Positions 23,000 to 33,513 of a stretch of DNA of 64,000 bases are shown one piece after another. How positions within the stretch are numbered: the first letter of the stretch is position 1; each line of letters begins with the position of its first letter. Position numbers and translations under genes: made by a program. Source of the DNA: Flaveria trinervia (taxonomy: Eukaryota; Streptophyta; Magnoliopsida; Asterales; Asteraceae); contig CM046454.1 of assembly GCA_025506515.1 (NCBI GenBank), positions 30,616,465 to 30,680,464 on the forward strand. The letters are read 5' to 3'. The notes beneath the pieces were generated by a model. That model was not told where the DNA came from. It made no database searches and was given only the letters and a program-made list of their open reading frames with translations.

Positions 23000-23150
23000 A
23001 AAGGTGAGAGCTCCAGGTCTATACTCACGTATAACAAAGGAGATGACCATTTAATCATGTGCCGATGAGAGCTCTAGGTTAGTACCACCGTACAGCAGAA
23101 GAGATCATCACTCTAGGTCAGTACCATCGTATAACAGAGGAGATTAGCAC
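23000..23150 (-). repeat. Element B: triple imperfect repeat after RNase H
   Basis: Three units share CTCTAGGTC/T-A-G-TACCA-CGTA-A-CAGA-GAGAT, spaced about 40-60 bp (GCTCCAGGTCTATACTC near 23010, GCTCTAGGTTAGTACC near 23070, CTCTAGGTCAGTACC near 23110). A related unit occurs in element D near 56500 at the equivalent position, which suggests a conserved non-coding feature. Confidence 0.65.
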
Positions 23151-23560
23151 AAACACAAGACAAATAAATACACCAAATATCACTCATGGATAGGGCTTAT
23201 ATGATTAGTATCATGGTGTGAGAAAGATCAATTCTCAATCCGACTTTTGTTGGGACTCAGTTTTCGTGCAGGCCAAAATGATCGTGTAAATCCCGACATT
23301 CTTAAGCATATGTTTTAATGTAAATCAAAATGCTCCTGCTTACTTTATTTGTCAGGCTGAGTCTATCAAGCATATCGTTACAGAATTTGTTTCTTTGAGC
23401 ATTATATGTGCTCCCTTTTTTTAAAAGATGTGAAACAGATAACAACATCAATTACTATCATTTCTCATTTTAAATATCAATCATGCAAAAATTAACATAT
23501 CCAGAGGATATAAAATCATTTCTCGTCATTTTCAAAATTAACACTCTAATTATTGTAATG

Positions 23561-23570
23561 CTCCCCCAAA
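23561..23570 (-). promoter_or_regulatory. Element B: central polypurine-tract-like site
   Basis: The minus strand reads TTTGGGGGAG in the spacer, well before the accessory ORF and true PPT. Similar tracts lie in the same place in A (37778) and D (55803). Extra PPTs are known in some plant copia lineages; use as a second primer is inference. Confidence 0.5.
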
Positions 23571-23660
23571 ATTTATTTAAAAAAAGGTTAAAATTATTAA
23601 AAAGCTTATGATAATAATTAAAAAAATTAGAGAAGAAATGAAAAGAAGTTTAAAAGGATA

Positions 23661-25207
23661 TTAACCCGAGCATAGAGATCAATTCATAAAACCGAGGTTT
23701 ATTAAAAGTTTTTGTGAAAAGATCTGCTTTTTGATTTTTTGTGTCAATGGGTAAAATATCGATAAAACCCTTTTTTTGAGCATCACCAATTGCATGAATC
23801 CGAGTTTCGATGTGCTTGGTTCATTAATGATGAATAGGATTTTTAGCAATCCCAATGGCTGCTTCATTGTCGCAAATCAATGGCGTGTGGAGGAAGTTAA
23901 TTCCGTAGTCAATCATTTGGTGTTCCAAAGAACTTGGAAACAACAACAAGAGGCAGCAATGTATTTTGCTTATCCTGTAGAAAGAGAGACAGTGGTCTGT
24001 TTCTATCTCTGCCATGACACCAGATAATTTCCAAGGTATTAACACCCTCCGGACACCGATTTTCTGTTTAACCTGCAACCATTAGAATCACTGTCAGAAT
24101 AAGCATGTAAATCAAAATTCCCTCCATAAGGATGTCATAGACCTAAACGGGATGAGCCTTTGAGATAACGAAATATTCTCTTGACAGCCTTCTCATGGGA
24201 CTCTTTTGGGGCCGATTGATATCGAGCACAATATCCTATAGCAAAAGTGATATCAGGACGACTTGCTGTAAGATACATGAGGGAACCAATCATAGATCTA
24301 TAGAGATGAGGATCAACATGTTTCCCATTCTCATCTGGAGTGAGACGCGTCTGAGTAGTAAAGGGAGTCATTTCAGAAGAGGCATCGTCCATCTTGAATT
24401 TCTTCAAGATTTCTTTAATATACTTCTGCAGTTGAATAAGTATTCCTTCTTGCCTTTGTTCAACTTGTAAACCAAGAAAGAAGCACATTTCTCCCATCAT
24501 ACTCATTTCAAACTGTTGACGCATCACCTCTTCGAACTCCTGACATAATAGTGAATTGGTAGATCCAAAAATAATATCGTCAACATAAACTTGGACAAAA
24601 AGCATTTCACCATTCACCTCCTTTTTGAAGAGAGTCATATCGATGGTACCACTAGAGAAACCATTGCTTAAGAGATACTGTGTCAGGGTCTCATACCCGA
24701 TTCTAGGTGCTTGATGAAACCATATAGAGACTTGTCAAGCTTATAGACTTTATCTGGAAAGTCAGGATCCTCAAACCTGGTGGTTGACACACAAAAATCT
24801 CCTCATCAATGTCTCCGTAAAGGAAAGCACAATTAACATCCATATGATAGACCTTGAACTGTTTATAGGCAGCATGACCGAGAAAGATCCTGATTGCTTC
24901 AAGACAGACGACAGGAGCGAAGACTTCAGTATAGTCAATCCCTTCTTCTTGAGCAAAACCTTGCACAACAAGTCTAGACTTGTTACGCACCACCACACCA
25001 TGATCATTCGGTTTGTTCTTAAACACCCATTTGTACCAATTGGGCATTTGTTGGAGGTAAGTCAACCAAGGTCAAAACTTTAAGCTTTCTAAATTGTTGA
25101 AGCTCCAATTGCATTGACCCCACCCAGCATGGATCCAGTAGAGCGTCATGCACATTTTTCAGGAAAGTTTGAGAGATGAAGCAAGAAAAGAGACAGATAT
25201 TAATCAA
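23661..25207 (-). pseudogene. Element B: reverse transcriptase-RNase H, broken
   Basis: The minus strand encodes the copia RT-RNase H. WVFKNKPNDHGVVV and FAQEEGIDYTEVFAPV are near 25020-24900. VQVYVDDIIFGS, with the catalytic Asp pair, is in the 24638-24135 frame with FLGLQVEQRQEGI, SLMYLTASRPD and FRYLKGSSRLGL. RNase H pieces are at 24078-23679 (NEAAIGIAKNP). Frameshifts near 24790, 24640 and 24100 and several stops make it inactive. It ends near 23661. Confidence 0.88.
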
Positions 25208-26960
25208 ACCAGATTGACTTCATGTCCGAACACCATCAGTGATAGATCCAATAACATTATCAAGAGGATGATCTTACAAAGTTTTGTAGTCAGTATCTAA
25301 AGGGAAGGTGTTAGGAGAAGTTTCACTCACAGATTGTGTAGGATTAGATGAGGGAGAGGGAGATGAAATAGGTTGTGAGGGGATAGATGTAGGTGATGAA
25401 GAAGGAGATGTTGGTGAAGAAGAATAAGAGGTTGGTGCCAGATCCAGCAATGGAGAAGATGAACTAACATCAATTGAAATGGCATCATTTGCAGACAGGG
25501 TGGAATGGATAGGTGATGAAGTGGAGAAGATAATATTGGTTTGAACATTTGGAGTGGACGCATCATCGTCGAAAGCAGGATGATTGAAAGAAATAAACAC
25601 AGTATCGGAATCAAAGAACCATGCTGGTTCAGATCGAACATCAGAAGAGTTAGACTCCTGCCAATCAACATAGAATGACTCTTGAAGGATACATGTTCTC
25701 TTGTTATAAACTCCATAGGCTTTTGAGAAGAAGAGTATCGACAAAGTAACATTCATCAGACACAACACCAACTTTGTCTTTTGTGATTGAGTATTCAGAA
25801 GAGTGCAAGAACATCCAAATGGTCGAAAGAAGTCAATTAAAGGTTTTCTTTTATGAAAAAGTTCATAAGGAGTCTTCATCTTATCCTTTACAATCAACAC
25901 TCAGTTTAGAACATATGAAGCACAATTTACTGCTTTAGCCCAGAAGATAATGGGTAAAGAAGATTCTATCAGCATTGTACGTGCGGCTTCAATGAGAGTG
26001 CGATTCTTTCGTTCAGCTACACCATTCTGTTGAGGTGTCCTCACGGCACTAAACTGTCTCACAATCCCTTATTGAGCACATAATGAATCAAGAATCTAAT
26101 TTTTGAATTTAGTGCCATTATCGCTTCTTAGATCCATAACCTTTCTCTTGCTAAATGTCTCGATAGAAAGAATTAATCTCTGTAATTCTTGAGCAACCTC
26201 TCCTTTGTGAACAAGGAATCTCACCCATGAATATCTGCAGAAATCATCTATAACAACAAGGCAAAAAGATTTTTTAGCAATAGATTTAACGCTAATTGGG
26301 CCACAAATCAGTATGTAAAACTCAAGAGGACAAGATATGTTGTTTTCAAGTTTGAGCTTATGTGGTTTCTTGTGTTGTTTGCCCTTGGCACACACCATAC
26401 ATTTTCGTTAACAGAAAAATATTTTGAAGGAAGTCCTCTCACGAGATTGTTTTTTACTAATTTGTTTATAATTTTAAAATTAACGTGGCCCAATCGGCGA
26501 TGCCATAAGAGAGATTCAAAGGTTGAAGCTTTAGAAAGAAGACAAGTTGCAGTAGACTTTGACTCGCTGGAATTCATATCAAGAAGATATGTATCATGTT
26601 TTCTAGGAGCACACATAAGAATCAAATCATCTAGAATATCAATCTCTAACTTTAAAAATAGACATTCATCAGATTTAAATAAGACAGGAAAGTCTTTATT
26701 GTAGATTTGAGAAACACTCAGAAGATTAAATGCCAGCTCAGGAACATAGTTGACTTTTTCCAAGGTTAAAGAAGCATTAGAAACTTCTCCTTGCCCAATC
26801 ATTTTTCTACCCTTTTTGTCGCCAACAAAAGCAACATATCCTCTGTCAATAATCTGATTATTGGTCAGTAAGTCTTTCAGCCCTGTCATATGTTTGGAGC
26901 AACCACTATCTACATGCCACATGCTGTTTCCAGTCTTAGTGGATGACTCCTGAAATGAAA
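25208..26960 (-). pseudogene. Element B: protease, GAG-pre-integrase, integrase, broken
   Basis: The frame 26922-26308 begins MWHVDSGCSKHMTG, the protease active site, continues with NLLSVSQIYNKDFPV and SLLWHRRLGHVNFK (GAG-pre-integrase) and a zinc-binding region near 26400. The integrase core follows at 26398-26096 (VIDDFCRYSWVRF, DLRSDNGTKFKN) and ends in a stop at 26098. Beyond it, near 26060-25980, VAERKNRT-type residues are in another frame. 25900-25274 is the Ser/Pro-rich linker to RT. Broken by stops and shifts. Confidence 0.87.
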
Positions 26961-28622
26961 TAAAGAACAGATTAACCAGGTGTGACAGGAACCCAGATTG
27001 AACAACTTTATCTTTAGATGAAGCAAATTTTTTGCAAAAGAAATATTAACCAATTTTGTTAATTTATTTCCAAAATAGTTTCTATTAAGATGTCTATTAA
27101 GCAATGTAGGACAATTCTTGACAAGATGGTCCTCTTGACCACACTTGAAACAATAAGGTTTGTGTCTAGGTCTGTGATGTGATGAGGTAAGAATATGATT
27201 AATGATAATTTCCTCATCACATTCATATACACTAGAATCAATGTCACTAAATGTCTCATACATGCCAACAGGTCGAAGTTTCTTTGAACAAGAATTATTA
27301 TTTACAAAAATAGATGAATGTTCGTCCGACGTACCAGTAGAACTAGTTCAACTAGTACTAGTTTCAGATGAAGAGGTAATTCTTTCATCAGATAAATACA
27401 TATTTGATGGAGTGAAAGATGGAATGGGATGAGAGAAGAATTTTTCAAAACATTTAGTTTTAATTTGTGCAGTTGACTTTGCAGAAAGATCAGTTGCATC
27501 ACAATCATCACCAGAACAAAAGACATCACCACAATGTATTGAATTAAAAGATGAAATAGAACTGTCATGAGAACATGAGACAACAGTGTCTGTTACAGGA
27601 GAACTAGAAACAAAAATAGAATTTAAACTAGACTTGTGATCTAAAACAAATTGCTGACAATCAGGTGTACTAATACTAGTGCATCCAAGCCCACTAGTGG
27701 GTCCATAGTCGTAGTCTTCATGAACGTGCTTAGAGTTAACACCCTCTAAACCTGCAGACATACTGTCAGTATTTGTTTTGATTAAATCATTAGAAGGATG
27801 AGGAATAGGCATAGGAGAATAACAGTATGTACTAGGCGGAGGATAAACCTTTACGTTTTCATAACCCAATCCCATTTTAATCCTAGCTCCCCGTTGAGAT
27901 TTACACAGATTATCATGTTTCATTCCTGATATGGTCCATTTGTCTAACTTTGACTGAAGTTGCTTGTTTCAAATTCAACAAGGGCAACTCTTTCAGTCAA
28001 GGTGTTAATCTCAACATTTCTTTCCAAAAACAATTCGTTTTAATGATCATTTTCTTTTAAAGCCTCATTTAATTTAACAAAGTATTTTGATTCATTGATT
28101 TTAAGTTCACCATTGATTCGCTTCAAATCCTTTTCATTATCAATTAATAGTCAATTAGCTTTATAAATCCCAAATAATCTAATTTTGCAAGCAGATGAGC
28201 ACATATCCTGAATTACCTCATATGGAAGTCCCATCACTATCCTTTCAGTAGCTAAGGCTTTTTCACATTGGCACACCGGAGTTCTTGACTTCTTTTCCTC
28301 AATAGTGGCAGCATCATCATCATAATCTGTTCTTTTCCCAGCGCATGAACTTCCTTCCTCTCTTAGACCTGTAGATTTACCTCCCCCTATTCCAGCATCT
28401 TTCTCTACTATCTCATTCACAAATGACACAACTTCCCTTTTGAATTCCTTGAAAAGGTCAAATCCATATTTACCATATTCCTTTTCAATCCCTTCAACAA
28501 GATCAGCAACCAAAGCATGATTTATCTCAGTTCTTGTTTCCTCAACCTCAACACTCCAATTGAAGTTAGAAATCAATGCAGTCTCCTTTTTGTGATACAT
28601 ATCTTCCTTCTCCTTCTCAGGT
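26961..28622 (-). pseudogene. Element B: Gag C-terminal half with zinc knuckle
   Basis: This continues Gag below element G. The frame 28633-28151 has a cysteine motif C-x-C-EKALATERI ... DMCSSACK and acidic helical sequence. 27923-27348 has KMGLGYENVKVYPPP, parallel to GIGYNHTAPP in C. 27263-26910 has the knuckle PYCFKCGQEDHLVKNC. These segments link Gag to the protease. Frame changes near 28140, 27950 and 27300 show decay. Confidence 0.78.
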
Positions 28623-29243
28623 TGTTGAAGCATATATAGTCATATATACTGTGCCCGTCGCTTGTCGAATAGTCTAGGCTTAATGTAATACACATGATAT
28701 GTTATAAACACATGAAACTGGGTCATTCGTAGGAGCATATGCGAATGAGACTGTGTCGTACGACTGGGTCATGCTAATGGACCTGTCGTGCGACTGAGAG
28801 ATGCAATTGGACATTCGTAAGACTGAACCATAAGTATGGTCCAGTCGTACGATTGAACCATACACATGGTCCAGTCGTACGATTGAACCATAAGCATGGT
28901 CTAGTTGTATGATTGAACCATACGCATGGTCCAATCGCACAAATGGGCCCAGTCGCATCTAATATGGGCCGAGGCCTATATATACCAGTTTCAATGTGTA
29001 GAGAGATTAAGGATTCGAGAGGGAGTCTGCCCGGAGCCTAGCGCTACCAGATGAGAGGGGAGATCATGCTCGATCTCCCCTTGCCAAGAGTCTTGATTCT
29101 TATGTTGTAACGAGCTTGTAATCGTTAGGTTTTATCAATGAAACCATTTCTTATAGTTCATGTTATTGATTGTCTCTTGTTTTTTATGTTGTTTATCCTT
29201 TCGTCATGATATGCTCGGATGTTTACCGATCCAGCCGACTTCA
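28623..29243 (+). repeat. Element G: 5' LTR (621 bp)
   Basis: Runs TGTTGAAGCATA to GCCGACTTCA. From about 28720 to 28960 it carries repeats of a GTCGTACGA-TTGAACCATA-GCATGGTCCA unit of about 30 bp. TATA box CTATATATA at 28977-28985. Matches 30537-31158. Confidence 0.9.
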
Positions 29244-29247
29244 TAAT

Positions 29248-29260
29248 TGGTATCAGAGCC
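29248..29260 (+). promoter_or_regulatory. Element G: primer-binding site, tRNA-iMet type
   Basis: TGGTATCAGAGCC four bases after the 5' LTR. It sets the strand as plus, opposite to host element B. Confidence 0.93.
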
Positions 29261-30536
29261 GGTTACTGCTAGAATGATCCAACAATCATTCTAGCAATCT
29301 GAGCACTTGATTTCTGGATCAAATTTTAGATCTTGACATTAAATCCACTTCGTGTTCTTCATGTTTTGTTTAGATCTGGTTACGTGTGTAGTTTCTATGT
29401 TAAAATTGAACTCGAAACCACATCCCAATCATCCCTGCGAATCTTATGATGTCTATGTTGGTTCGTTTCATGTAAAATTCGTAAGATTAGGGTTTTGGGC
29501 AGCCCTGGCGGCTGCAGATCTGAAAATTTGGTGCAGACCTGTTCATGTGACTGGGCCATGCAAATGGACCATTCGTACGACTGGACCATGCGAATGGACC
29601 ATTCGTACGACTGGACCAGTCGTATGTTCAGTCGTGCGACGGACAAGTCGTATGTTCAGTCGTGCGACTGGACCAGTCGTATGTTCAGTCGTGCGACTGG
29701 ACCAGTGGTATGTTCAATCACACGAATGAGCCATCCGCATTGACTCATCCGCATTTGTTCCAGACCAAAAAAAGAGTCTGGAACTACCTCTTGCACAGAT
29801 TTTAGGATGAGCAAAGCATATTCACCCTAAGGTTCTTTTGTCAGATAGTTTGATGTATACCTCATTATTCATCGAACTTCCAGAATAGGTGAATATAGTT
29901 GGAACACGAAAGAGAGAAGAGAAGATGTCAGCAGTCGGTGCTGATTTTGTGGGGTAGTTAGGAGCATCTGATTACTTATGGCCAATCAAGTTATATTTAT
30001 CCGCACAGAGAGGATTCTCATTCTTAGGGGGAATCCATGTTTAGAGAAATTGAACACGCAATTAGAAAGTGATGATGTGAGCTGGTTTTTGATGATGAAT
30101 CTGAGTGCATGCTGATTTGGTTGAGATTGTCAGCTGTGGATTGGAACCTTCAACCTTTTGCCCAATACACCGTATGAAGACGCCAGGAGAGCACAACGTT
30201 TATATATTGGGATATGCTGAATGTTAGGGGGAATTTCTGCAGGTGTTAATGTTAATCAGGGTAGCTTGTGTGAAGATTGAAGCAATGGAAACTGTTCATG
30301 TCATTATCTGGAAAAATCAATCATATGGGAATCTTGCTGCTGTGATGGTGTTCTTCATAGTAAACGAAAGCTGTTGTGCCTAAATTCATTTTCAGGGATA
30401 CTATAGCAACCTGACGGATCAACAACGTTGGCTAATATGGATTTTTGTTTGATTCTATTGACAACCAGAGCAAAGATTGACTTAAGATTGTAAGAGGTGT
30501 TATCTACTATTCACAAGCAACGTCCAAGGGGGAATT
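29261..30536 (+). other. Element G: internal region, no pol genes, three purine tracts
   Basis: At 29545-29750 a word array (GACTGGACCAGTCGTATGTTCAGTCGTGC) repeats the LTR word in an internal site. I see no gag, protease or RT motif in any frame; the ORFs here are by-products of the repeats. Purine tracts TTAGGGGGAAT at 30024-30034, TTAGGGGGAAT near 30224-30234 and AAGGGGGAATT at 30526-30536 follow; only the last abuts the 3' LTR. Confidence 0.78.
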
Positions 30537-31158
30537 TGTTGGAGCATATAGTCATATATTGTGTGTCCATCGCTTGTCGAATAGTCTAGGCTTAATGTAA
30601 TACACCTGATATGTTGTAAACACATGAAACTGGGTCATTCGTAGGAGCATATGCGAATGAGACTCAGTTGTACGACTGGGTCATGCTAATGGACCTGTCG
30701 TGCGACTGAGAGATGCGATTGGGACATTCATAAGAGTGAACTATAAGTATGGTCCAGTCATACAATTGAACCATACGCATGGTCCAGTCGTACGATTGAA
30801 CCATACGCATGATCCAGTCGTACGATTGAACCATATGCATGGTCCAATCGCATGAATGGGCCTAGTCACATCTAATATGGGTCGTGGCCTATATATACCA
30901 GTTTTAATATGTAGAGAGATTAAGGATTTGAGAGGGAGTCTGCCCGAAGCCTAGGGTTGCCGGATGAGAGGGGAGATCATGCTCGATCTCCCCTTGCCAA
31001 GAGTCTTGTTTCTTATGTTGTAACGAGCTTGTAATCGTTAGGTTTTATCAATGAAACCATTTATTAAAGTTCATGTTATTGATTGTCTCTCGGTTTTTGC
31101 TATTGTTTATCCTTCCATCAAGAATATGCTCGGATGTTTACCGATCTAGCCGACTTCA
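30537..31158 (+). repeat. Element G: 3' LTR (622 bp)
   Basis: Runs TGTTGGAGCATA to GCCGACTTCA. TATA box TATATATA at 30890-30897; word array about 30630-30870. It differs from the 5' LTR by a few percent by eye. Confidence 0.9.
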
Positions 31159-32363
31159 CAGTTGTTAACCTTGGAACTCTTGAATTGCTTGGTGACAATT
31201 GGTGATGGACATTCACGTTTGAAGTGTCCCAATTGTTTACAATTGAACCATCTCAATTTGGACTTATCAAATCCCAATTTTGAGTTAGATGTTTGACCAC
31301 TGATGTTCTTCCGTCCAGTTCTTTCCATAAATCTTTGAGCTCTAAGGGTCAACATAGCCATCTGCTATTGGATATCAGTTTCTTCAAGATCATCAGGATC
31401 CACCTGATACATGTCTTCCATAGTCATTCCCTTCCCTTTCAACTCTTCAGCTACAAGTGCTTCATAGCTTTGAACAAACATTCCAAAAAGAGCCATTGTT
31501 TCTGATGGGATTGAAGTTTCAACATTGGTCTTAGAATTACCCAGATCTCTTCCAACACTACTATTTCCACCTAAGAAAGTACTTGTATTAACTCCTCCTT
31601 GAATTGAATTCTGTATCTAAGAGCTTCCAGTGGATGATAGTAAATCAGCATTTTGTGAAAAACCAGATGTGGGCATCATAGTCTGGTTAATTCCCGTCTC
31701 TTCATGTCCAACTCAAAGATTTCAGCTTATTGATAATATCCATTAGCTTGTAGTCTGTGAACCCTCTTTCTTGTTTAAGCATCCTCACTTGAAGACTCCA
31801 CTGAGGTGGGAGAGAATCTTGAAGCCTATTAACTTGTTCACTGTTGGAAAGCTTTTCATCATATTTCATTAAGGTGCTTGAAATAGTCAAGAAACGATTT
31901 GTGTGATCTGTCAAACTCTCGTTCTTGTATCCAACAAAAGAGTTGAATTCCTTCTCAGCCTAAATGTTCTTATCCTTTACCAAATATACATTGCCATCAT
32001 AAAACTCACATAGTGCATCGTAAAGAGATTTAGCATTTTTATGCTCTGCAAAACGATTGTAAATGTCTGGTGCCAGACAAAGGGTAAAAGCACCAAAAGC
32101 CTTTTGATCACGGTCGATCAAATTTAGATCCTTTTCAGTGAAAGAGGACGGGTCCTTATTTTGAGAGACAATATCACCAACAGTTCCGTTGGTATGTGAG
32201 GACCAGAAATAATCGATTCCCATTGGTTGTGATCAGTGTAGAAGAAAAAGGCCTTGAGACATCTCTTCCAATCTTCAAAATTGTCTTCGTTAATGAGTCC
32301 CGGAGGTCTATTGGGAGCAACGCTTTCAAGATCGGCAAGTGTGAGTGATGTTAACATAGACAT
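31159..32363 (-). pseudogene. Element B: Gag N-terminal half, broken
   Basis: The Gag start is the ATG at 32363 (MSMLTSLTLADLESV), the first after the leader. NEDNFEDWKRCLKAFF is the start of the UBN2-type domain, then AFGAFTLCLAPDIYNRF and SLYDALCEFYDGN (32223-31960), NRLQDSLPPQWSLQV (31914-31702), and near 31240-31205 a knuckle whose first Cys is replaced by Trp (LRWFNCKQLGHFKREC). Element G interrupts at 31158, and Gag resumes at 28622. Frameshifts near 32130, 31940 and 31690. Confidence 0.85.
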
Positions 32364-32977
32364 GATAGTTTCGCAGAGATTGATGTAGTTTCGGCAAGAA
32401 AGAAGATAATTTCGCAGACACTTTCGCAGAAAAAGGTAACTGTGCAGATAACTTTGCTGAAGAACTACTTTCGCTGATACTTTCGCAGAAGAAGCTAATT
32501 TCGCTGACAATTTCGGCAGCAATTTCGCTAGCCAATTGTCACAATAGGCTTAGTTTTGCTGGCAAGTTCTCATGAAGCAAGCTTGAACTTTCGTTCAGAA
32601 ACACTTTCTGTAGCAATTTTGCTTGTTAATCCTTAACAATCACTGATGAACTTTCGTTCGAAAGACTAGTTTCGCAAAACAACTAGAGAACGATTTCCAT
32701 ATCAATATAACCGTAGTTTCGCTGGAAGATGATTTGTAGTTTTGCTGAAAGAACAACAGTTTCACTGATCGATCCTAAAACCCTTTTTTTACACAAAAGC
32801 AGTCTGAAATCATCAAAAACTCAATAAATTGAGATATGATGATTAACAAGGCTTCCACAACTGAAAACAAGGTAAACTCAATCAATTTCCACATCAAAAA
32901 CATCCAATAAGTGATCCAAAATGTTTGAAACAAGATATTGAACAAAAACCACTAAGAAAATCAACAGAGCACTAAGG
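32364..32977 (-). repeat. Element B: leader with TTTCGC word array
   Basis: Between primer site and gag ATG, the leader carries about 15-20 copies of TTTCGC/TTTGCT-type words (AATTTCGCAGACACTTTCGCAGAA, TAGTTTCGCTGG) from about 32365 to 32770. It is the third place in B with this word, besides the LTRs and the spacer. ORFs read through it (AKLSAKLSAKL-type repeats) are by-products. Confidence 0.82.
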
Positions 32978-32988
32978 CTTTGATACCA
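32978..32988 (-). promoter_or_regulatory. Element B: primer-binding site, tRNA-iMet type, one change
   Basis: The minus strand reads TGGTATCAAAGC, three bases from the 5' LTR end. The usual G at position 9 is A, likely a later mutation. It confirms the minus orientation. Confidence 0.87.
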
Positions 32989-32991
32989 TAT

Positions 32992-33513
32992 TGTTGGTCC
33001 ATGTGATTGAATTACAGTGCAAATGATATTAAGAATTGTTCAATATCCAACAAATATGCTAAACAACAATAACAAAGAGGATTGAACACAATGAGAACTC
33101 ATTCATAATAAGACAATGATCAATGATAATCAATAACATAAAGCACAAGGATAATTCTGTGTATTAACTGCTTTGAAATGGTAACTTGTAACAATGATAA
33201 TTGATTAGGGTTTTGTAAGCTTACCTACAATGTCAAGAAACAAAACAATATATAGTAGTTTATAGTTTCGTAGACAGTTTCGCTGTCAGCGAAACTGCAC
33301 TACCGAAACTATAGTTTCGCTAGACGAAATAGTAGATTCGCCAGGCAAACAAAACAACAAACTGTGAGCAAACTTATAGTTCCACTCATAGTTTTGCTAG
33401 ATTGTTAAAATACATAAATCTAAGAACTTACAAAAGAAAACTAACAAAAGACCTATTACAAGTAAAAGTAAACAATCTAAACTAAGGTGAGTCCAACCTA
33501 TACATGATCTTCA
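32992..33513 (-). repeat. Element B: 5' LTR (522 bp)
   Basis: The plus strand runs TGTTGGTCCATG to TGATCTTCA. Matches 6349-6867, with the word array at 33260-33400 (TTTCGCTGTCAGCGAAAC hairpin near 33278-33296). AAAGG (33514-33518) follows as target duplication. Confidence 0.93.

Larger units (their letters stand above)
21985..23660 (-). other. Element B: spacer between RNase H and accessory ORF, right piece
   Basis: A non-coding, AT-rich spacer. From 21985 to about 22560 it continues the B word array (GTAGTTTCGCTAGATGAACAGCG, ATAATTTCGCCAGG, TTTCGTCTAGCGAAAC). From 22560 to 22980 I see nothing special. At 23000-23150 there are three imperfect copies of an AGGTC...GTATAACAGAGGAGAT unit. At 23561-23570 a TTTGGGGGAG purine tract lies on the minus strand. 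RNase H ends near 23661. Confidence 0.8.
28623..31158 (+). mobile_element. Element G: small non-autonomous LTR element
   Basis: A plus-strand LTR element of 2,536 bp inserted in the gag of B. LTRs are 28623-29243 and 30537-31158. The primer site is at 29248-29260. Flanking duplications are CAGGT (28618-28622) and CAGTT (31159-31163), with one mismatch. The internal region of about 1.3 kb has no recognisable gag or pol; it holds a word array and three AGGGGGA purine tracts. It must have moved with proteins from another element. Size and structure fit a TRIM/LARD-like non-autonomous element. Confidence 0.88.
6349..33513 (-). mobile_element. Element B: Ty1/copia retrotransposon carrying C and G
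   Basis: B is a minus-strand copia element inserted in the pol of A. Its 3' LTR is 6349-6867 and its 5' LTR 32992-33513. Target duplications are GAAGG and AAAGG (one mismatch). Order along its own strand: 5' LTR, primer site, leader with word array, gag (split by G), zinc knuckles, protease, integrase, RT-RNase H (to 23661), spacer (split by C), accessory ORF (9455-6947), PPT, 3' LTR. Removing C and G leaves about 12.3 kb. The LTRs differ by roughly 35 in 520 positions by eye, mostly C/T and G/A changes as expected of methylated DNA. Confidence 0.92.

Noticed and set aside
28680..29743. ORFs with LDHAYGSIV and TTGPCEWTIR repeats in element G
   Set aside because: Products of the word array, lacking any gag or pol motif; different phases are open on both strands.
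32326..32535. Possible upstream ORF (AKLSAKLSS repeats) before B gag
   Set aside because: It is the leader TTTCGC array read through; the true gag start at 32363 has the domain.
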